Assembly: GCF_002250705.1 (NCBI RefSeq) | Contig: NZ_NMVP01000023.1 | Location: 248,001-312,000 of the forward strand | Source: Enemella evansiae | GTDB taxonomy: Bacteria; Actinomycetota; Actinomycetes; Propionibacteriales; Propionibacteriaceae | Direction of reading: 5' to 3' | DNA length: 64,000 nucleotides | Shown: positions 52,593-61,106 of the stretch, one piece after another | How the letters are laid out: every line of letters begins with the position of its first letter | Position numbering within the stretch: the stretch's first letter is position 1 | Notes under the pieces: generated by a model | What the model saw: only the letters and a program-made list of their open reading frames with translations | What the model was told of the DNA's origin: nothing | The model's database searches: none | Program-made: the position numbers and the translations under genes

Positions 52593-53277
52593 GACCATCA
52601 GGGTGGTCGTCGTCGACGACGACTCCCTGGTCCGCAACGCACTCTCTGGTTACGTCACCCGCAACAGCGGGATGCGGCTGGTCGGCACCTGCCGCAACGG
52701 CCGGCAGGCCCTGGAACTGCTCGCCGGCCACGGTGTCGATGTGGTGCTGATGGACGTCCGGATGCCCGAGATGGACGGAATCGAGGTGACCCGCGAGCTG
52801 CGGCGTACCGGAAGCCGGGTGAAGGTCCTGGTGCTGACCACCTTCGATGAGGACAAGCTGATGCTGGCCGCGCTGGCTGCCGGCGCGAACGGCTTCATGC
52901 TCAAGGATTCCGCGCCGGAGGCGATCGTCGAGGCCATCCAGGTCGCGCACTCCGGCGGCCACGTCATCTCCGCCCGACCGGCCACCCGGCTCGCCGAACG
53001 CTACCTGCCGCAGGACGAGTGGCAGGGCGCCGAGGTCGGCCCGCACGGACTCACCGGCCGGGAGCGTGCGGTGCTCCGCGAACTCTGCCGGGCCGCCAGC
53101 AATGCCGAGATCGCCGGTGCGCTCGGGCTGTCCGAATCGACGGTCAAGGCGCACGTCTCGACGATCATGGACAAACTGAACTGCAAATCCCGGTTGAAGG
53201 CGGTGATCCGGGCCTTCGAGCTCGGGTTGGCCGAGCCGCCACGCGGGCAGGAACAGGACGACGAAGGGGGCGAATAG
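52573..53277 (+). CDS. LuxR/NarL-family response regulator
   Basis: 234 residues from GTG 52573; GTG 52582 is a possible start. The receiver domain has VVVVDDDSL, the phosphorylated Asp in [12 protein letters not shown] (near residue 61), LTTFDED and the Lys in FMLKDSAPE. The LuxR helix-turn-helix is at the end ([38 protein letters not shown]). Overlap with the kinase gene shows a partner pair. The stop is 2 bp before the recF GTG, so recF may be cotranscribed with this signalling pair. The acidic tail QEQDDEGGE is unusual. Confidence 0.93.
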   Translation: MPPVSAETIRVVVVDDDSLVRNALSGYVTRNSGMRLVGTCRNGRQALELLAGHGVDVVLMDVRMPEMDGIEVTRELRRTGSRVKVLVLTTFDEDKLMLAALAAGANGFMLKDSAPEAIVEAIQVAHSGGHVISARPATRLAERYLPQDEWQGAEVGPHGLTGRERAVLRELCRAASNAEIAGALGLSESTVKAHVSTIMDKLNCKSRLKAVIRAFELGLAEPPRGQEQDDEGGE

Positions 53278-53279
53278 CG

Positions 53280-54422
53280 GTGTATGTCGACCATCTCACG
53301 CTGGCCGACTATCGCTCCTACCCCGCGGTCGACGTGCCGCTCGCCAGCGGCGTGACCACCTTCGTCGGCGCCAACGGGCAGGGCAAGACCAACCTGGTCG
53401 AGGCCGTCGAATACCTCTCCACGATGTCCAGCCATCGGGTGTCCTCGGAGGTCCCGCTGGTCCGCGCCGGCTGCGAGCGGGCGATCGTGCGGGCCGGTGT
53501 ACGCGCGGGTCTGGAAGACGACCGGCGGATCCTGCTGGAACTGGAGATCACCCCCGGGAAGGCGAATCGGGCCCGGTTGAACCGCTCGCCGCTGCCGCGG
53601 GCGCGGGAGATCATCGGGATGCTGCGCACGGTTGTCTTCTCACCGGAGGACCTGGCGATCGTGAAGGGCGATCCGGCGGAGCGGCGGCACTTCCTGGACG
53701 CGCTGGTGGTGAACCGATGGCCGCGGATGGCCGGGGTGCGCAGCGACTACGACAAGATCCTCAAGCAGCGCAACAGCCTGCTCAAATCCTTGGCCGGTCG
53801 GGGACGCTCGGCCAATCGCGACGATCCCTACGCCGCGTCCACCCTCGAGGTCTGGGACGCCCAGCTGGTCCGCGCCGGGGCGGAGCTGCTGGAGGCCAGG
53901 CTCGATACGCTGCGCGATCTGCTCCCGCACACCGCCCGGGCGTACGCCGAGATCGCACCGACCAACAACGAGGCCGCTGCGGCGTACAAGTCGGCGATCG
54001 AGATCGGCGAGGACTGGACCCGCCACGCCCTGGGTGAGGCACTGCAGGCCGAACTGCTGAACCGTCGCAGCGACGAACTGCAGCGCGGTGTCACCCTGGC
54101 CGGCCCGCACCGCGACGACCTGACGCTCACGCTCGGCGAGCTGCCGGCCAAGGGGTACGCCTCCCACGGCGAATCCTGGTCTTTCGCACTCGCGTTGAAG
54201 ATCGGCGCCTTCGAGCTGCTCCGCGCCGACGGCATCGAACCGGTCCTGGTGCTCGACGACGTCTTCGCCGAGCTGGACTCCACCCGCCGGCAACGGCTGG
54301 CGGCCGGGGTGGTGCAGGCCGAACAGCTGCTGGTCACCGCCGCGGTCGGTGCCGATGTCCCGGAAATGCTTGCCGGGCAGCGATTCCTGGTCGGCGGCGG
54401 GGAGGTGCGCGCCGATGACTGA
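53280..54422 (+). CDS. recF: DNA replication and repair protein RecF
   Basis: 380 residues from GTG 53280, two bases after the response regulator stop. Walker A is [14 protein letters not shown], the signature region is [20 protein letters not shown], and the Walker B/D-loop is [18 protein letters not shown]. RecF loads RecA at gaps with RecO and RecR. The N-terminus [18 protein letters not shown] is the family norm. Unusually, the gene before it is not gnd but a two-component system. It overlaps the DUF721 gene by 8 bases. Confidence 0.96.
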   Translation: MYVDHLTLADYRSYPAVDVPLASGVTTFVGANGQGKTNLVEAVEYLSTMSSHRVSSEVPLVRAGCERAIVRAGVRAGLEDDRRILLELEITPGKANRARLNRSPLPRAREIIGMLRTVVFSPEDLAIVKGDPAERRHFLDALVVNRWPRMAGVRSDYDKILKQRNSLLKSLAGRGRSANRDDPYAASTLEVWDAQLVRAGAELLEARLDTLRDLLPHTARAYAEIAPTNNEAAAAYKSAIEIGEDWTRHALGEALQAELLNRRSDELQRGVTLAGPHRDDLTLTLGELPAKGYASHGESWSFALALKIGAFELLRADGIEPVLVLDDVFAELDSTRRQRLAAGVVQAEQLLVTAAVGADVPEMLAGQRFLVGGGEVRADD

Positions 54423-54981
54423 ATCCCCGAACTCCCCGAGCGAGCGTCCCGAGGAACCCGCCTCCGAGCTGGCCGCCGCCGCGGAGCCGCACGACCCGAC
54501 CGGGATGGATCTGGCCCGCCAGATCGCGGCGCAGGTGGGTGCCGCGAGCAAGGGGGTACGCCGCCGGCCCGGCAAGCGGAAGAAGCGCCCCGAAGGCGTC
54601 CAGTCCTCCGGCGCACACCCCGACGACCGCGATCCGCAGCTGCTCGGCCCGGCGCTGAAGGGGCTGATGCGTCAACAGGGCTGGGACACCCAGGTGAACG
54701 TGCATCTGCTGCTGGCGAACTGGCCGGCGCTGGTCGGCACGGTGAATGCCGAACATTCGCGCCCGGAGAAGTACGACGACGAGGTGCTCACCATCCGCGC
54801 CGAGTCGACCACCTGGGCCACCCAGCTGCGGCTCTTCGCACCCCAGCTCGTCGCCCGGTTGAATGACGAACTCGGCCAGGGCACGGTACGGCGGGTGCAC
54901 GTCCTCGGCCCCGACGCCCCGAGCTGGAAGCACGGCCGCCGCTCGGTCCGCGGCCGCGGCCCCCGCGACACCTACGGCTGA
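54415..54981 (+). CDS. DUF721 (DciA-like) protein
   Basis: 188 residues from ATG 54415, overlapping recF. A Pro/Glu-rich N-terminus and a basic linker precede the DUF721 domain ([21 protein letters not shown], then [21 protein letters not shown] and [20 protein letters not shown]). DUF721 relatives include DciA, which loads the replicative helicase in bacteria without DnaC, so this gene is a likely part of the replication core. recF-DUF721-gyrB is the usual order; here 8 kb of other genes separate it from gyrB. Confidence 0.9.
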   Translation: MTESPNSPSERPEEPASELAAAAEPHDPTGMDLARQIAAQVGAASKGVRRRPGKRKKRPEGVQSSGAHPDDRDPQLLGPALKGLMRQQGWDTQVNVHLLLANWPALVGTVNAEHSRPEKYDDEVLTIRAESTTWATQLRLFAPQLVARLNDELGQGTVRRVHVLGPDAPSWKHGRRSVRGRGPRDTYG

Positions 54982-54989
54982 GCCCACGC

Positions 54990-55207
54990 TCATCGAGTAG
55001 CTCGCGCAGCGAGCACCCCCACGCTCATCGAGTAGCTCGCGCAGCGAACCCCCCACGCTCATCGAGTAGCTCGCGCAGCGAGCGTGTCGAGATGAGCCGG
55101 TTCATCTCGACACGCCACCATTGCTCCGCAGGCTCCGCATGGTGGCTACTCGATGAACGTGGCGGGGAGTTGCTCCCTTGCTCCGCATGGCGGCTACTCG
55201 ATGAACG
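54990..55207. repeat. REP-like cluster, family B
   Basis: Three direct family B units begin CTCATCGAGTAGCTCGCGCA near 54990, 55026 and 55057; the first two are truncated and the third is complete to GTCGAGATGAGC. Inverted units with a longer loop follow at 55101-55159 and 55178-55207. They fill the gap between DUF721 and the convergent hydrolase gene. Confidence 0.88.
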
Positions 55208-55903
55208 TCAGCTGGCCGTACCGGCGGCGGCCTCGTCGATGAGGTCGGCGATGGCGCCGGGCTGGGAGGCGAGCGAGGCGTGGCTGGCATCCAGCTCGAT
55301 CGTCTTCTGCGGGTTCATCCGTGCGGCCATCCGGCGCTCGTTGTCCGGGTCGATCATCCGGTCGGAGGTGGACACCTGATACCAGACCGGCTTGGACTTC
55401 CAGGCCGGCTCGGTGACGTTGTCGCCGAAGGTGGAGGCGAGTGGCGCCTTCTGGGTGACCGCCATCACCAGCTGCTGATCGGTCGGCAGGTCCTGGCAGA
55501 AGCTCTCACCGAACTTGTCCTGCTTCACCCACAGATAGCCGTCCGAGTCGGGTTCGAGGTTCTCGATCGCGGCCGGCGGGTGTTCCTGGCTGATCGCACC
55601 CGGGCTCTCCCCGGCATCCGGTGCGAACGCCGCGACATAGACCAGTCCGATCACGTTGGGCTGGTTGCCGGCCTCGGTGATCACCGCGCCGCCGTAGGAG
55701 TGGCCGACGAGCAGCACCGGGCCCTCGATCTGGGCGATCATCTTGCGGGTCCGTTCGGCGTCGTCGGCCAGCGAGGTGAGCGGGTTCTCCACGGCATGCA
55801 GATCGGTGTAGCCGCGCTTGTTCAGTTCGGTGATGACACCGGCCCAGTGCGCGGCGCCTCCCCAGAATCCGTGGACGAGTACGACTGCGGGCTTGTCGGC
55901 CAT
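55208..55903 (-). CDS. alpha/beta hydrolase
   Basis: 231 residues from ATG 55903, with GGAAAGGA upstream. The fold starts AVVLVHGFWGGAAHW; the nucleophile elbow is LLVGHSYGGAVITEAG (Ser near 90) and the histidine is in ELDASHASLASQPG near the end. This is the small esterase group seen in many actinobacteria (arylesterase/EstC-like). Substrate unknown. It sits between the DUF721 gene and the membrane module, divergent from the latter. Confidence 0.88.
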   Translation of the reverse strand: MADKPAVVLVHGFWGGAAHWAGVITELNKRGYTDLHAVENPLTSLADDAERTRKMIAQIEGPVLLVGHSYGGAVITEAGNQPNVIGLVYVAAFAPDAGESPGAISQEHPPAAIENLEPDSDGYLWVKQDKFGESFCQDLPTDQQLVMAVTQKAPLASTFGDNVTEPAWKSKPVWYQVSTSDRMIDPDNERRMAARMNPQKTIELDASHASLASQPGAIADLIDEAAAGTAS

Positions 55904-56013
55904 GGGGGTGTTCCTTTCCAGCATTGGAAAAGCTTCGGAGCACGCACGCTAGCAACGTCTTCCACCACCGGGGCAGACCCTGGGATGCTGGTCGGGCCCT
56001 AGGATGCTGCCCA

Positions 56014-57375
56014 ATGATCGGCGCACTGCGAGAGCTCTGGGGCTATCTCACCCAGCTTGCGGGGGACACCTGGCGGGTCTTCATCCGTCTGTTCCCCAAG
56101 TTGGTGACCCTGCAGCTGCTCGGCTGGCTCGGCTACGGTGCCAGCCTGCGGATCGCCGCCTCGCTGGTGGAGAAGTCGGCCTGGGCGGCGCTGGTCGTGT
56201 TCTCCGCCGGCTTCGTCTCGCTGCTCACCGCGATCGTGCTGCAGCTCCGGTTGGTCGGCGCGGAGCTGGGCGTACGCCAGGTGCTGCCGGAGAGTGCCCC
56301 GAACGACGACCGCGACGAATCGGTACCCCGGTTGCTCGCGTTGACGCTGCTGCCGTTCCTCGGCATCTACGCCGCCTTCGGCTATGTCCAGGAGCGGGCG
56401 CGTGAACTCGTCGTCGCCTCCCTGCAGCAGACCGGATTCCTCTCCGATGCCACGATCATGACCCAGTTCGCGCCCCGCAGCCGCGACGGCGTCCTGATGG
56501 TGATCGGGATCGTCGCGGGCGCCTACGTGGTCCGCCGCGGCCTGGACCTGCTGCACGAGTTCACCGACCGCCGGGTGCTCGGGCTGGCCGCCGCCTTCGT
56601 CGAGGCGTTCTTCATGCTCAGCCTGATCCTGGCCGGCGGCAACCTGTTGAACTTCGTCAAGAACTGGCTCGGTGACCGGGTGCTCTCTGCCTGGGTCGAC
56701 GGCTGGGTGGACGGGTTGTCGGCGGTGCTCGCGCAGATCAAGATCAACCTGCCCGCGATCATCCTGGTCGTCGGGAATTTCTTGCAGGACAACCTTTTCC
56801 CGTTCCTGCTGAACGTGATCTCCCAGCCGATCGCCTGGCTCGCGGTCGCGGCCCTGGTCTACGGCTCGCACGTGCTGTCGGTGGCCGAACTGTGGCGCAA
56901 GGGCGAACCGCCGACCCGCGCGGTGGAGAAGCTCGCCGAACGCCAGCGCCGGCACCAGGCGGTCAGATCCTCCGGTGTCGGCCGCCGCGCCTGGTTGGAA
57001 TTCCAGGAACTGTTCCTCGGCGACATCGACGACAAATACGTGCCCACACTGCAATCGCTGCGACTGGTGCTGCGCTCCGGCGTACTCTTCCTGGTCGCGT
57101 TCGTGCTGCTGCACCTGGCCATCACCCGCCTGGAGGACGCCTGGGCGTACGCCATCCAATGGCTGATCGGCGGGCACCGCTCGGAGTTCTGGTACACGTG
57201 GGGCCCGCTCGTCGACCTGGCCCGCGAGGTGCCGTTCCAGCCCCTGCGGATCTGCCTGCTCGCGGTCACCTTCGCCGCCTGCCTGGCCCGCTTCCGCGCC
57301 CGCGCCGAGGCCGCCGCCGACGCGGAGGCCACCGAGGCCGAGGCCGGGAAGACCGCGCCGGAGGTGACCCGATGA
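56014..57375 (+). CDS. large polytopic membrane protein of unknown function
   Basis: 453 residues from ATG 56014, eight bases after a TAGGAT box (56000-56005), so probably leaderless. About eight hydrophobic helices are visible (LVTLQLLGWLGYGASLRIAA, AALVVFSAGFVSLLTAIVLQ, LLALTLLPFLGIYAAFGYV, VLGLAAAFVEAFFMLSLILA, LPAIILVVGNFLQDNLFPFL, PIAWLAVAALVYGSHVLSVA and a C-terminal pair). A soluble loop of about 70 residues lies between the last two. No family recognised. The stop overlaps the next gene's ATG, and two more overlapping genes follow, making a three-gene operon. Confidence 0.72.
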   Translation: MIGALRELWGYLTQLAGDTWRVFIRLFPKLVTLQLLGWLGYGASLRIAASLVEKSAWAALVVFSAGFVSLLTAIVLQLRLVGAELGVRQVLPESAPNDDRDESVPRLLALTLLPFLGIYAAFGYVQERARELVVASLQQTGFLSDATIMTQFAPRSRDGVLMVIGIVAGAYVVRRGLDLLHEFTDRRVLGLAAAFVEAFFMLSLILAGGNLLNFVKNWLGDRVLSAWVDGWVDGLSAVLAQIKINLPAIILVVGNFLQDNLFPFLLNVISQPIAWLAVAALVYGSHVLSVAELWRKGEPPTRAVEKLAERQRRHQAVRSSGVGRRAWLEFQELFLGDIDDKYVPTLQSLRLVLRSGVLFLVAFVLLHLAITRLEDAWAYAIQWLIGGHRSEFWYTWGPLVDLAREVPFQPLRICLLAVTFAACLARFRARAEAAADAEATEAEAGKTAPEVTR

Positions 57376-57974
57376 AGCGGCGTGACCGGGCCACCTGGCT
57401 GGCCGCCCTGGTCGCGGTCCTGGTGCTGCTGGTCACCGGAGCGGTGGACGGGGTGATCGAGCGGCGGATCGGCTCATCGGCGCCGGAGGTCTTCGACGAC
57501 ACCCGGGTACGCCTCGGCGAGACCGCGACCATCGACGGCGTGCAGGTGAGCGTGGACCGGCTGCAATCGGCGTACCAGTTGGATCCGCCGACCGGGAACG
57601 AGATCGACCGCGCCACCGGGATCTATCTGGTGTTCCAACTGCGCGTCGAGGCGAGCGGCAACGAACGCCCGCTCGGTCTGCAGGGCGAACTCAGCTATGC
57701 CGGGCTGACGACCGGACTGCGCAACCTGCCGACCACCGATCCGGGGACCGAGAGCACCGGGCCGGCCTATGCCGAGGTGGACCCGCAGCGCTTCCGCGCC
57801 GCCGCGGGCAGGCAGCCGGTGCAGCTGCGGCTGTGGCACGAGGAGCTCACCTACCGCTACCGGCAGCGGGCCGTCATCGACCTCGACGTCGATCCGCAAC
57901 GGGCCGACGCCCTGCTCGGGGTGCCGCGGAGCACCATCCTGCCGATTCCGCGGGCGACCGCCAGGGGGATCTGA
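57372..57974 (+). CDS. single-span membrane-anchored extracytoplasmic protein (DUF4352-like)
   Basis: 200 residues. One N-terminal helix (WLAALVAVLVLLVTGAVDG) anchors an outer domain of beta-sandwich look: TRVRLGETATIDGVQVSVDR, GIYLVFQLRVEASGNERPLG and EELTYRYRQRAVIDLDVDP. The layout resembles DUF4352/telokin-like lipoproteins, but the similarity is not strong enough to name. It overlaps both neighbours in the operon (ATGA and TGATG). Confidence 0.72.
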   Translation: MKRRDRATWLAALVAVLVLLVTGAVDGVIERRIGSSAPEVFDDTRVRLGETATIDGVQVSVDRLQSAYQLDPPTGNEIDRATGIYLVFQLRVEASGNERPLGLQGELSYAGLTTGLRNLPTTDPGTESTGPAYAEVDPQRFRAAAGRQPVQLRLWHEELTYRYRQRAVIDLDVDPQRADALLGVPRSTILPIPRATARGI

Positions 57975-58534
57975 TGAGCACCCGGGTTCCCGCGCGCCCG
58001 CTGCATCGCCGACGGTTCGATCCGCGGCCCTGGCTGGCGCTGTGGTGCGTGCTGATGCTCTCGGCCACCTACGTCGGTGGCTGGGCGTACTGGTCCTACA
58101 CCCATCTCAACCTGCGGGTGGTGCAGCGCCCGCCCGGTGAACCGGGGCTCACCTCGAAGGGGTCCAGCTTCCGGGTGCTGTCGATGGTGCAGAGCCCGGT
58201 GCTCGCGCGCTCGGCCGACTACGGCGGGGAACCGATCACCGCCGATGAGGGGATGACCTTCGTCGCGGTCACCTTCGAGGTGACCCGTGCGGTCGATGAC
58301 GAGCTCTGCCTGTTCAATCTCGCCGGTGCCGACGGGCGCAGTTACGAGAACAGCAGCAAGGTCTATGGCCGGGAGTTGCGGGCCTACTGTTCGGATTTCC
58401 CGGTCGGCGAGCCGACGCGGGGCGAACTCGCCTTCGAGATTCCCCGCAGTCAGGTCGACCGGCTGATCGGGATCTACGACACCAGCCAGCGGGACTGGCG
58501 GACCCGGCACAACGCGCTCACCCCGCCGCGCTGA
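57974..58534 (+). CDS. single-span membrane-anchored extracytoplasmic protein (DUF4352-like)
   Basis: 186 residues. Same layout as the previous protein: a short basic N-terminus, one helix (WLALWCVLMLSATYVGGWAY), then a beta-rich outer domain (GMTFVAVTFEVTRAVDDELC, YENSSKVYGRELRAYCSDF and GELAFEIPRSQVDRL). It contains two outer cysteines (near 119 and 142) that could pair. It overlaps the preceding gene and is convergent with the gene at 58547. Confidence 0.72.
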   Translation: MSTRVPARPLHRRRFDPRPWLALWCVLMLSATYVGGWAYWSYTHLNLRVVQRPPGEPGLTSKGSSFRVLSMVQSPVLARSADYGGEPITADEGMTFVAVTFEVTRAVDDELCLFNLAGADGRSYENSSKVYGRELRAYCSDFPVGEPTRGELAFEIPRSQVDRLIGIYDTSQRDWRTRHNALTPPR

Positions 58535-58546
58535 GCCGCCGGTCGG

Positions 58547-59227
58547 TTAGTTCGTCCTGTCCGGCATCCGGGTGACCGGGCACCAGAACAGCAGCGCGGT
58601 CTGGGTCTTGCCCCAGTTCTTGCGGGAGTCGGCCATCTCTTCTGATTGCCGGCCGTATTTCTGCTGCCAGACCCCGACCTGCAGCAGGCCGGTCGGTCGC
58701 CAGGTCGCCGGGATCTCGGCGGTGATCCGCACCGGTACGCCGGTCAGGCCCGGTGCCAGCGTGCTCGGCGGCTGCGCCTCGTCGCCGAACTGCATCCGGG
58801 CCTTGAACTGGCGGCCGTTCTCCAGCATCACCAGTGCCGGGTCGAGAACCACCGCCGTCGGCTTCTTCAACTTGCTGGTGGCGGTGCCGAAAGCCACCAC
58901 CGCGAACTTGTCGAAGTCCGCATCGTTGTACTGCGCCTTGGGCTGGAGGGTGATCTCGACCCGCTCCAGGGTGAGCGTGAACGGGCCGACATCGACGACC
59001 TGCCCGGCGGCGTACGTTTTGGCCCGGTCGCCGCGTTTCGCGAACCCGCCGGCGGTCAGGATGACTCCGAAGGCCAGCAGCAGGACCGCCACCACGACGA
59101 GGAGTTTCTGGCTCGCCGACCACCGCTGGTCGCCGCGTCGCGGCGGCCGCCAGCCCCGATCCAGTGGTTCTGGATCGAGGTGGATCGGCGGCAGCGAACC
59201 GGGTCGCGGCCCCAGCGGCGTACTCAT
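58547..59227 (-). CDS. single-span membrane-anchored extracytoplasmic protein (DUF4352-like)
   Basis: 226 residues. About 40 cytoplasmic residues, one helix (LLVVVAVLLLAFGVILTAGG), then an outer domain with VVDVGPFTLTLERVEITLQP, FAVVAFGTATSKLKKPTAVV and VRITAEIPATWRPTGLLQVG. It is of the same design as the two proteins on the other strand (57372, 57974), so the set may work together. It lies 16 bp downstream of the encapsulin gene on the same strand and may be cotranscribed with it. Confidence 0.7.
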   Translation of the reverse strand: MSTPLGPRPGSLPPIHLDPEPLDRGWRPPRRGDQRWSASQKLLVVVAVLLLAFGVILTAGGFAKRGDRAKTYAAGQVVDVGPFTLTLERVEITLQPKAQYNDADFDKFAVVAFGTATSKLKKPTAVVLDPALVMLENGRQFKARMQFGDEAQPPSTLAPGLTGVPVRITAEIPATWRPTGLLQVGVWQQKYGRQSEEMADSRKNWGKTQTALLFWCPVTRMPDRTN

Positions 59228-59243
59228 CTCGGTCTGATTGCGC

Positions 59244-60038
59244 TCAGCCGGCGATGGCGACGCTGGCCTCGCTGGTGTAGGCGACGAAGGTCAGCGATTC
59301 CTGGAAGTAGAGCTGCACGGTCTCCGCGTCGTGGGACAGGTAGCCGATCGAGACGTCCTGGCCGAGGAACAGCTCGTAGTCACCGCCGCGGGTGCTGAGC
59401 AGCAGCGCCCCCTCGACCGCGGGCGCCCAGATCACCTCACCGTCGAGGAGCCGGTTGATGTGCTCGCGGATCGGATAGCCGTGGTCGGTGATCTCGCTGA
59501 CCGCGGTGTAGTTCTCCGCCGACAGCAGCAGCGTGTAGGGCCCGTCGACCCCGGCCAGCCGCAGCTCCGAGAGCGCCTTGGCGACGACGTCCGGCAGGTC
59601 GCGGACCTCGCTGGGCACCTTGAGCTTCTTGTTCGAGCTGCTCGGCACGATGCCGGTGATGCCGGCCTCGGTGGCACCGTTGAAGATCGCGTCGTCCTCG
59701 GCGAGCGCCAGCTTGCGGACCGCGTCCTTGACCGGCTGCCAGTCGGCGTCCTGGGAGCCGCGCTCGACACCGTCCACCTCCGCGCGGGAGACCTCGAAGG
59801 GCACCCGCAGCTCGACCAGCGACTGGGTCTCGCGGAGCCGGGTACGGACCCCGTCGGTGTTGCTCAGCTCGGTCAGCCGGCCGTTGCCGACCGCGGCGAG
59901 TTCGGGACCGGCGGGGCCGCTGACATCGACGACGCGGCGGCCGGCGATCCAGCGCTTGAAGGTGCGCCGGGCCTCCTGCTCGAGGTCGGCCCAGGCGGCC
60001 TCGGAGATCGGGGCGAGTTCGCGGTGCAGGTTGTTCAT
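59244..60038 (-). CDS. encapsulin shell protein (family 1)
   Basis: 264 residues from ATG 60038, with AAGGAG seven bases upstream. The HK97-fold family 1 shell protein is recognised from its N-terminus (NNLHRELAPISEAAWADLEQ), FKRWIAGRRVVDVSGPAG, DDAIFNGATEAGITGI and GQDVSIGYLSHDAETVQLYF. Such proteins assemble into a 24-32 nm protein compartment that encloses a cargo enzyme. The DyP gene 11 bases upstream encodes a C-terminal loading peptide, so the cargo is clear. Length is typical. Confidence 0.95.
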   Translation of the reverse strand: MNNLHRELAPISEAAWADLEQEARRTFKRWIAGRRVVDVSGPAGPELAAVGNGRLTELSNTDGVRTRLRETQSLVELRVPFEVSRAEVDGVERGSQDADWQPVKDAVRKLALAEDDAIFNGATEAGITGIVPSSSNKKLKVPSEVRDLPDVVAKALSELRLAGVDGPYTLLLSAENYTAVSEITDHGYPIREHINRLLDGEVIWAPAVEGALLLSTRGGDYELFLGQDVSIGYLSHDAETVQLYFQESLTFVAYTSEASVAIAG

Positions 60039-60049
60039 TCGTGACTCCT

Positions 60050-61078
60050 TCACAGACCACCGATGTTGAGTGAACCATCGGTGGCGGGTTGGTGCTCGGT
60101 GGGGGTTTCGTCGCTGGCCTCGGTGCTGGCGTACGCCTCCGGTTCCTCCAGGAAACCGGCCGGGGGCACGAAGAACAGGCACCCGGTGACGGCGGTGGAG
60201 AAGTCGAGGATCCGGTCGTAGTTGCCGGCCGGCTTGCCCAGGAACATGTTCCGCAGCATCTCCTCGGTGACGCCGGGGTCGGCGGCGTATCCGATGAAGT
60301 AGGTGCCGAATTCCTCCCCGTCGAGGCGGCCGAAGGGCAGGTTGTCGCGGACGATCTGCAACTGCTTGCCGTCGGCGTCGTTGACCTGGTTGAGCGCGAC
60401 GTGGGAGTTGCTGGGTTTGACGTCGTCGGGCAGTTCGATGTCGGCGAGCTTGGTCCGCCCGATCACCCGTTCCTGTTCCTCGACCGAGATCGCGTCCCAG
60501 GTGGTCAGGTCGTGCAGGTATTTCTGCACGATGACGAAGCTGCCGCCGGTCCAGACCGGGTCGTCATCACCGATCAGCGTCGCCTCGACCTGGGCCAGTG
60601 GGGCGTCGGGGTTCTCGGTGCCGTCGACGAAGCCGAGCAGGTCGCGGTCGTCCCAGTAGCGGAAGCCGTGCACCTCGTCGACGATCTCGATGGAATCGCC
60701 GAAGCGGAGCTGGAGCTGGCGGGCCAGCTCGAAGCACATGTCCACCTGCATCGAGCGGATGTGGAAGAGCAGGTCACCGGGGGTACGCGGGGCCTGATGT
60801 TTGCCGCCGTCCAGCGGGATGAACGGGTGCAGGTCGGCGGGCGGTTCGAGGTCGGGGTACGCCCGCTGCCAGAACTCCGCGCCGATCCCTGTGACGCAGC
60901 TCAGCTGACCCTCCGGCACCCGGAAGGCGACCGCCCGGATCAGCGAGGGCACATCGGTAAGGGCGTCGCGGACATCGGCCTCTCGGCCCTCCGGCACCGT
61001 CACGGTGAGAAAGATCGCCGCCCGCGCCACCGGCCGCAACACGTTCTGAGCCAGATACTCCGGAGTCCTCGAAACCAC
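60050..61078 (-). CDS. dye-decolourising peroxidase (DyP), encapsulin cargo
   Basis: 342 residues from GTG 61078, six bases after a TAGGGT box (61090-61085), probably leaderless. DyP hallmarks: LLGFVDGTENPDAP with the GxxDG distal aspartate near residue 149, SHVALNQV with the proximal heme histidine near 222, and FGRLDGEEFGTYFIGYA. The last nine residues, DGSLNIGGL, match the encapsulin targeting peptide. It oxidises with peroxide inside the compartment; the natural substrate is unknown. First gene of the DyP-encapsulin operon. Confidence 0.95.
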   Translation of the reverse strand: MVSRTPEYLAQNVLRPVARAAIFLTVTVPEGREADVRDALTDVPSLIRAVAFRVPEGQLSCVTGIGAEFWQRAYPDLEPPADLHPFIPLDGGKHQAPRTPGDLLFHIRSMQVDMCFELARQLQLRFGDSIEIVDEVHGFRYWDDRDLLGFVDGTENPDAPLAQVEATLIGDDDPVWTGGSFVIVQKYLHDLTTWDAISVEEQERVIGRTKLADIELPDDVKPSNSHVALNQVNDADGKQLQIVRDNLPFGRLDGEEFGTYFIGYAADPGVTEEMLRNMFLGKPAGNYDRILDFSTAVTGCLFFVPPAGFLEEPEAYASTEASDETPTEHQPATDGSLNIGGL

Positions 61079-61106
61079 GGTCCGACCCTATCGCGCCCGG
61101 CCCACC

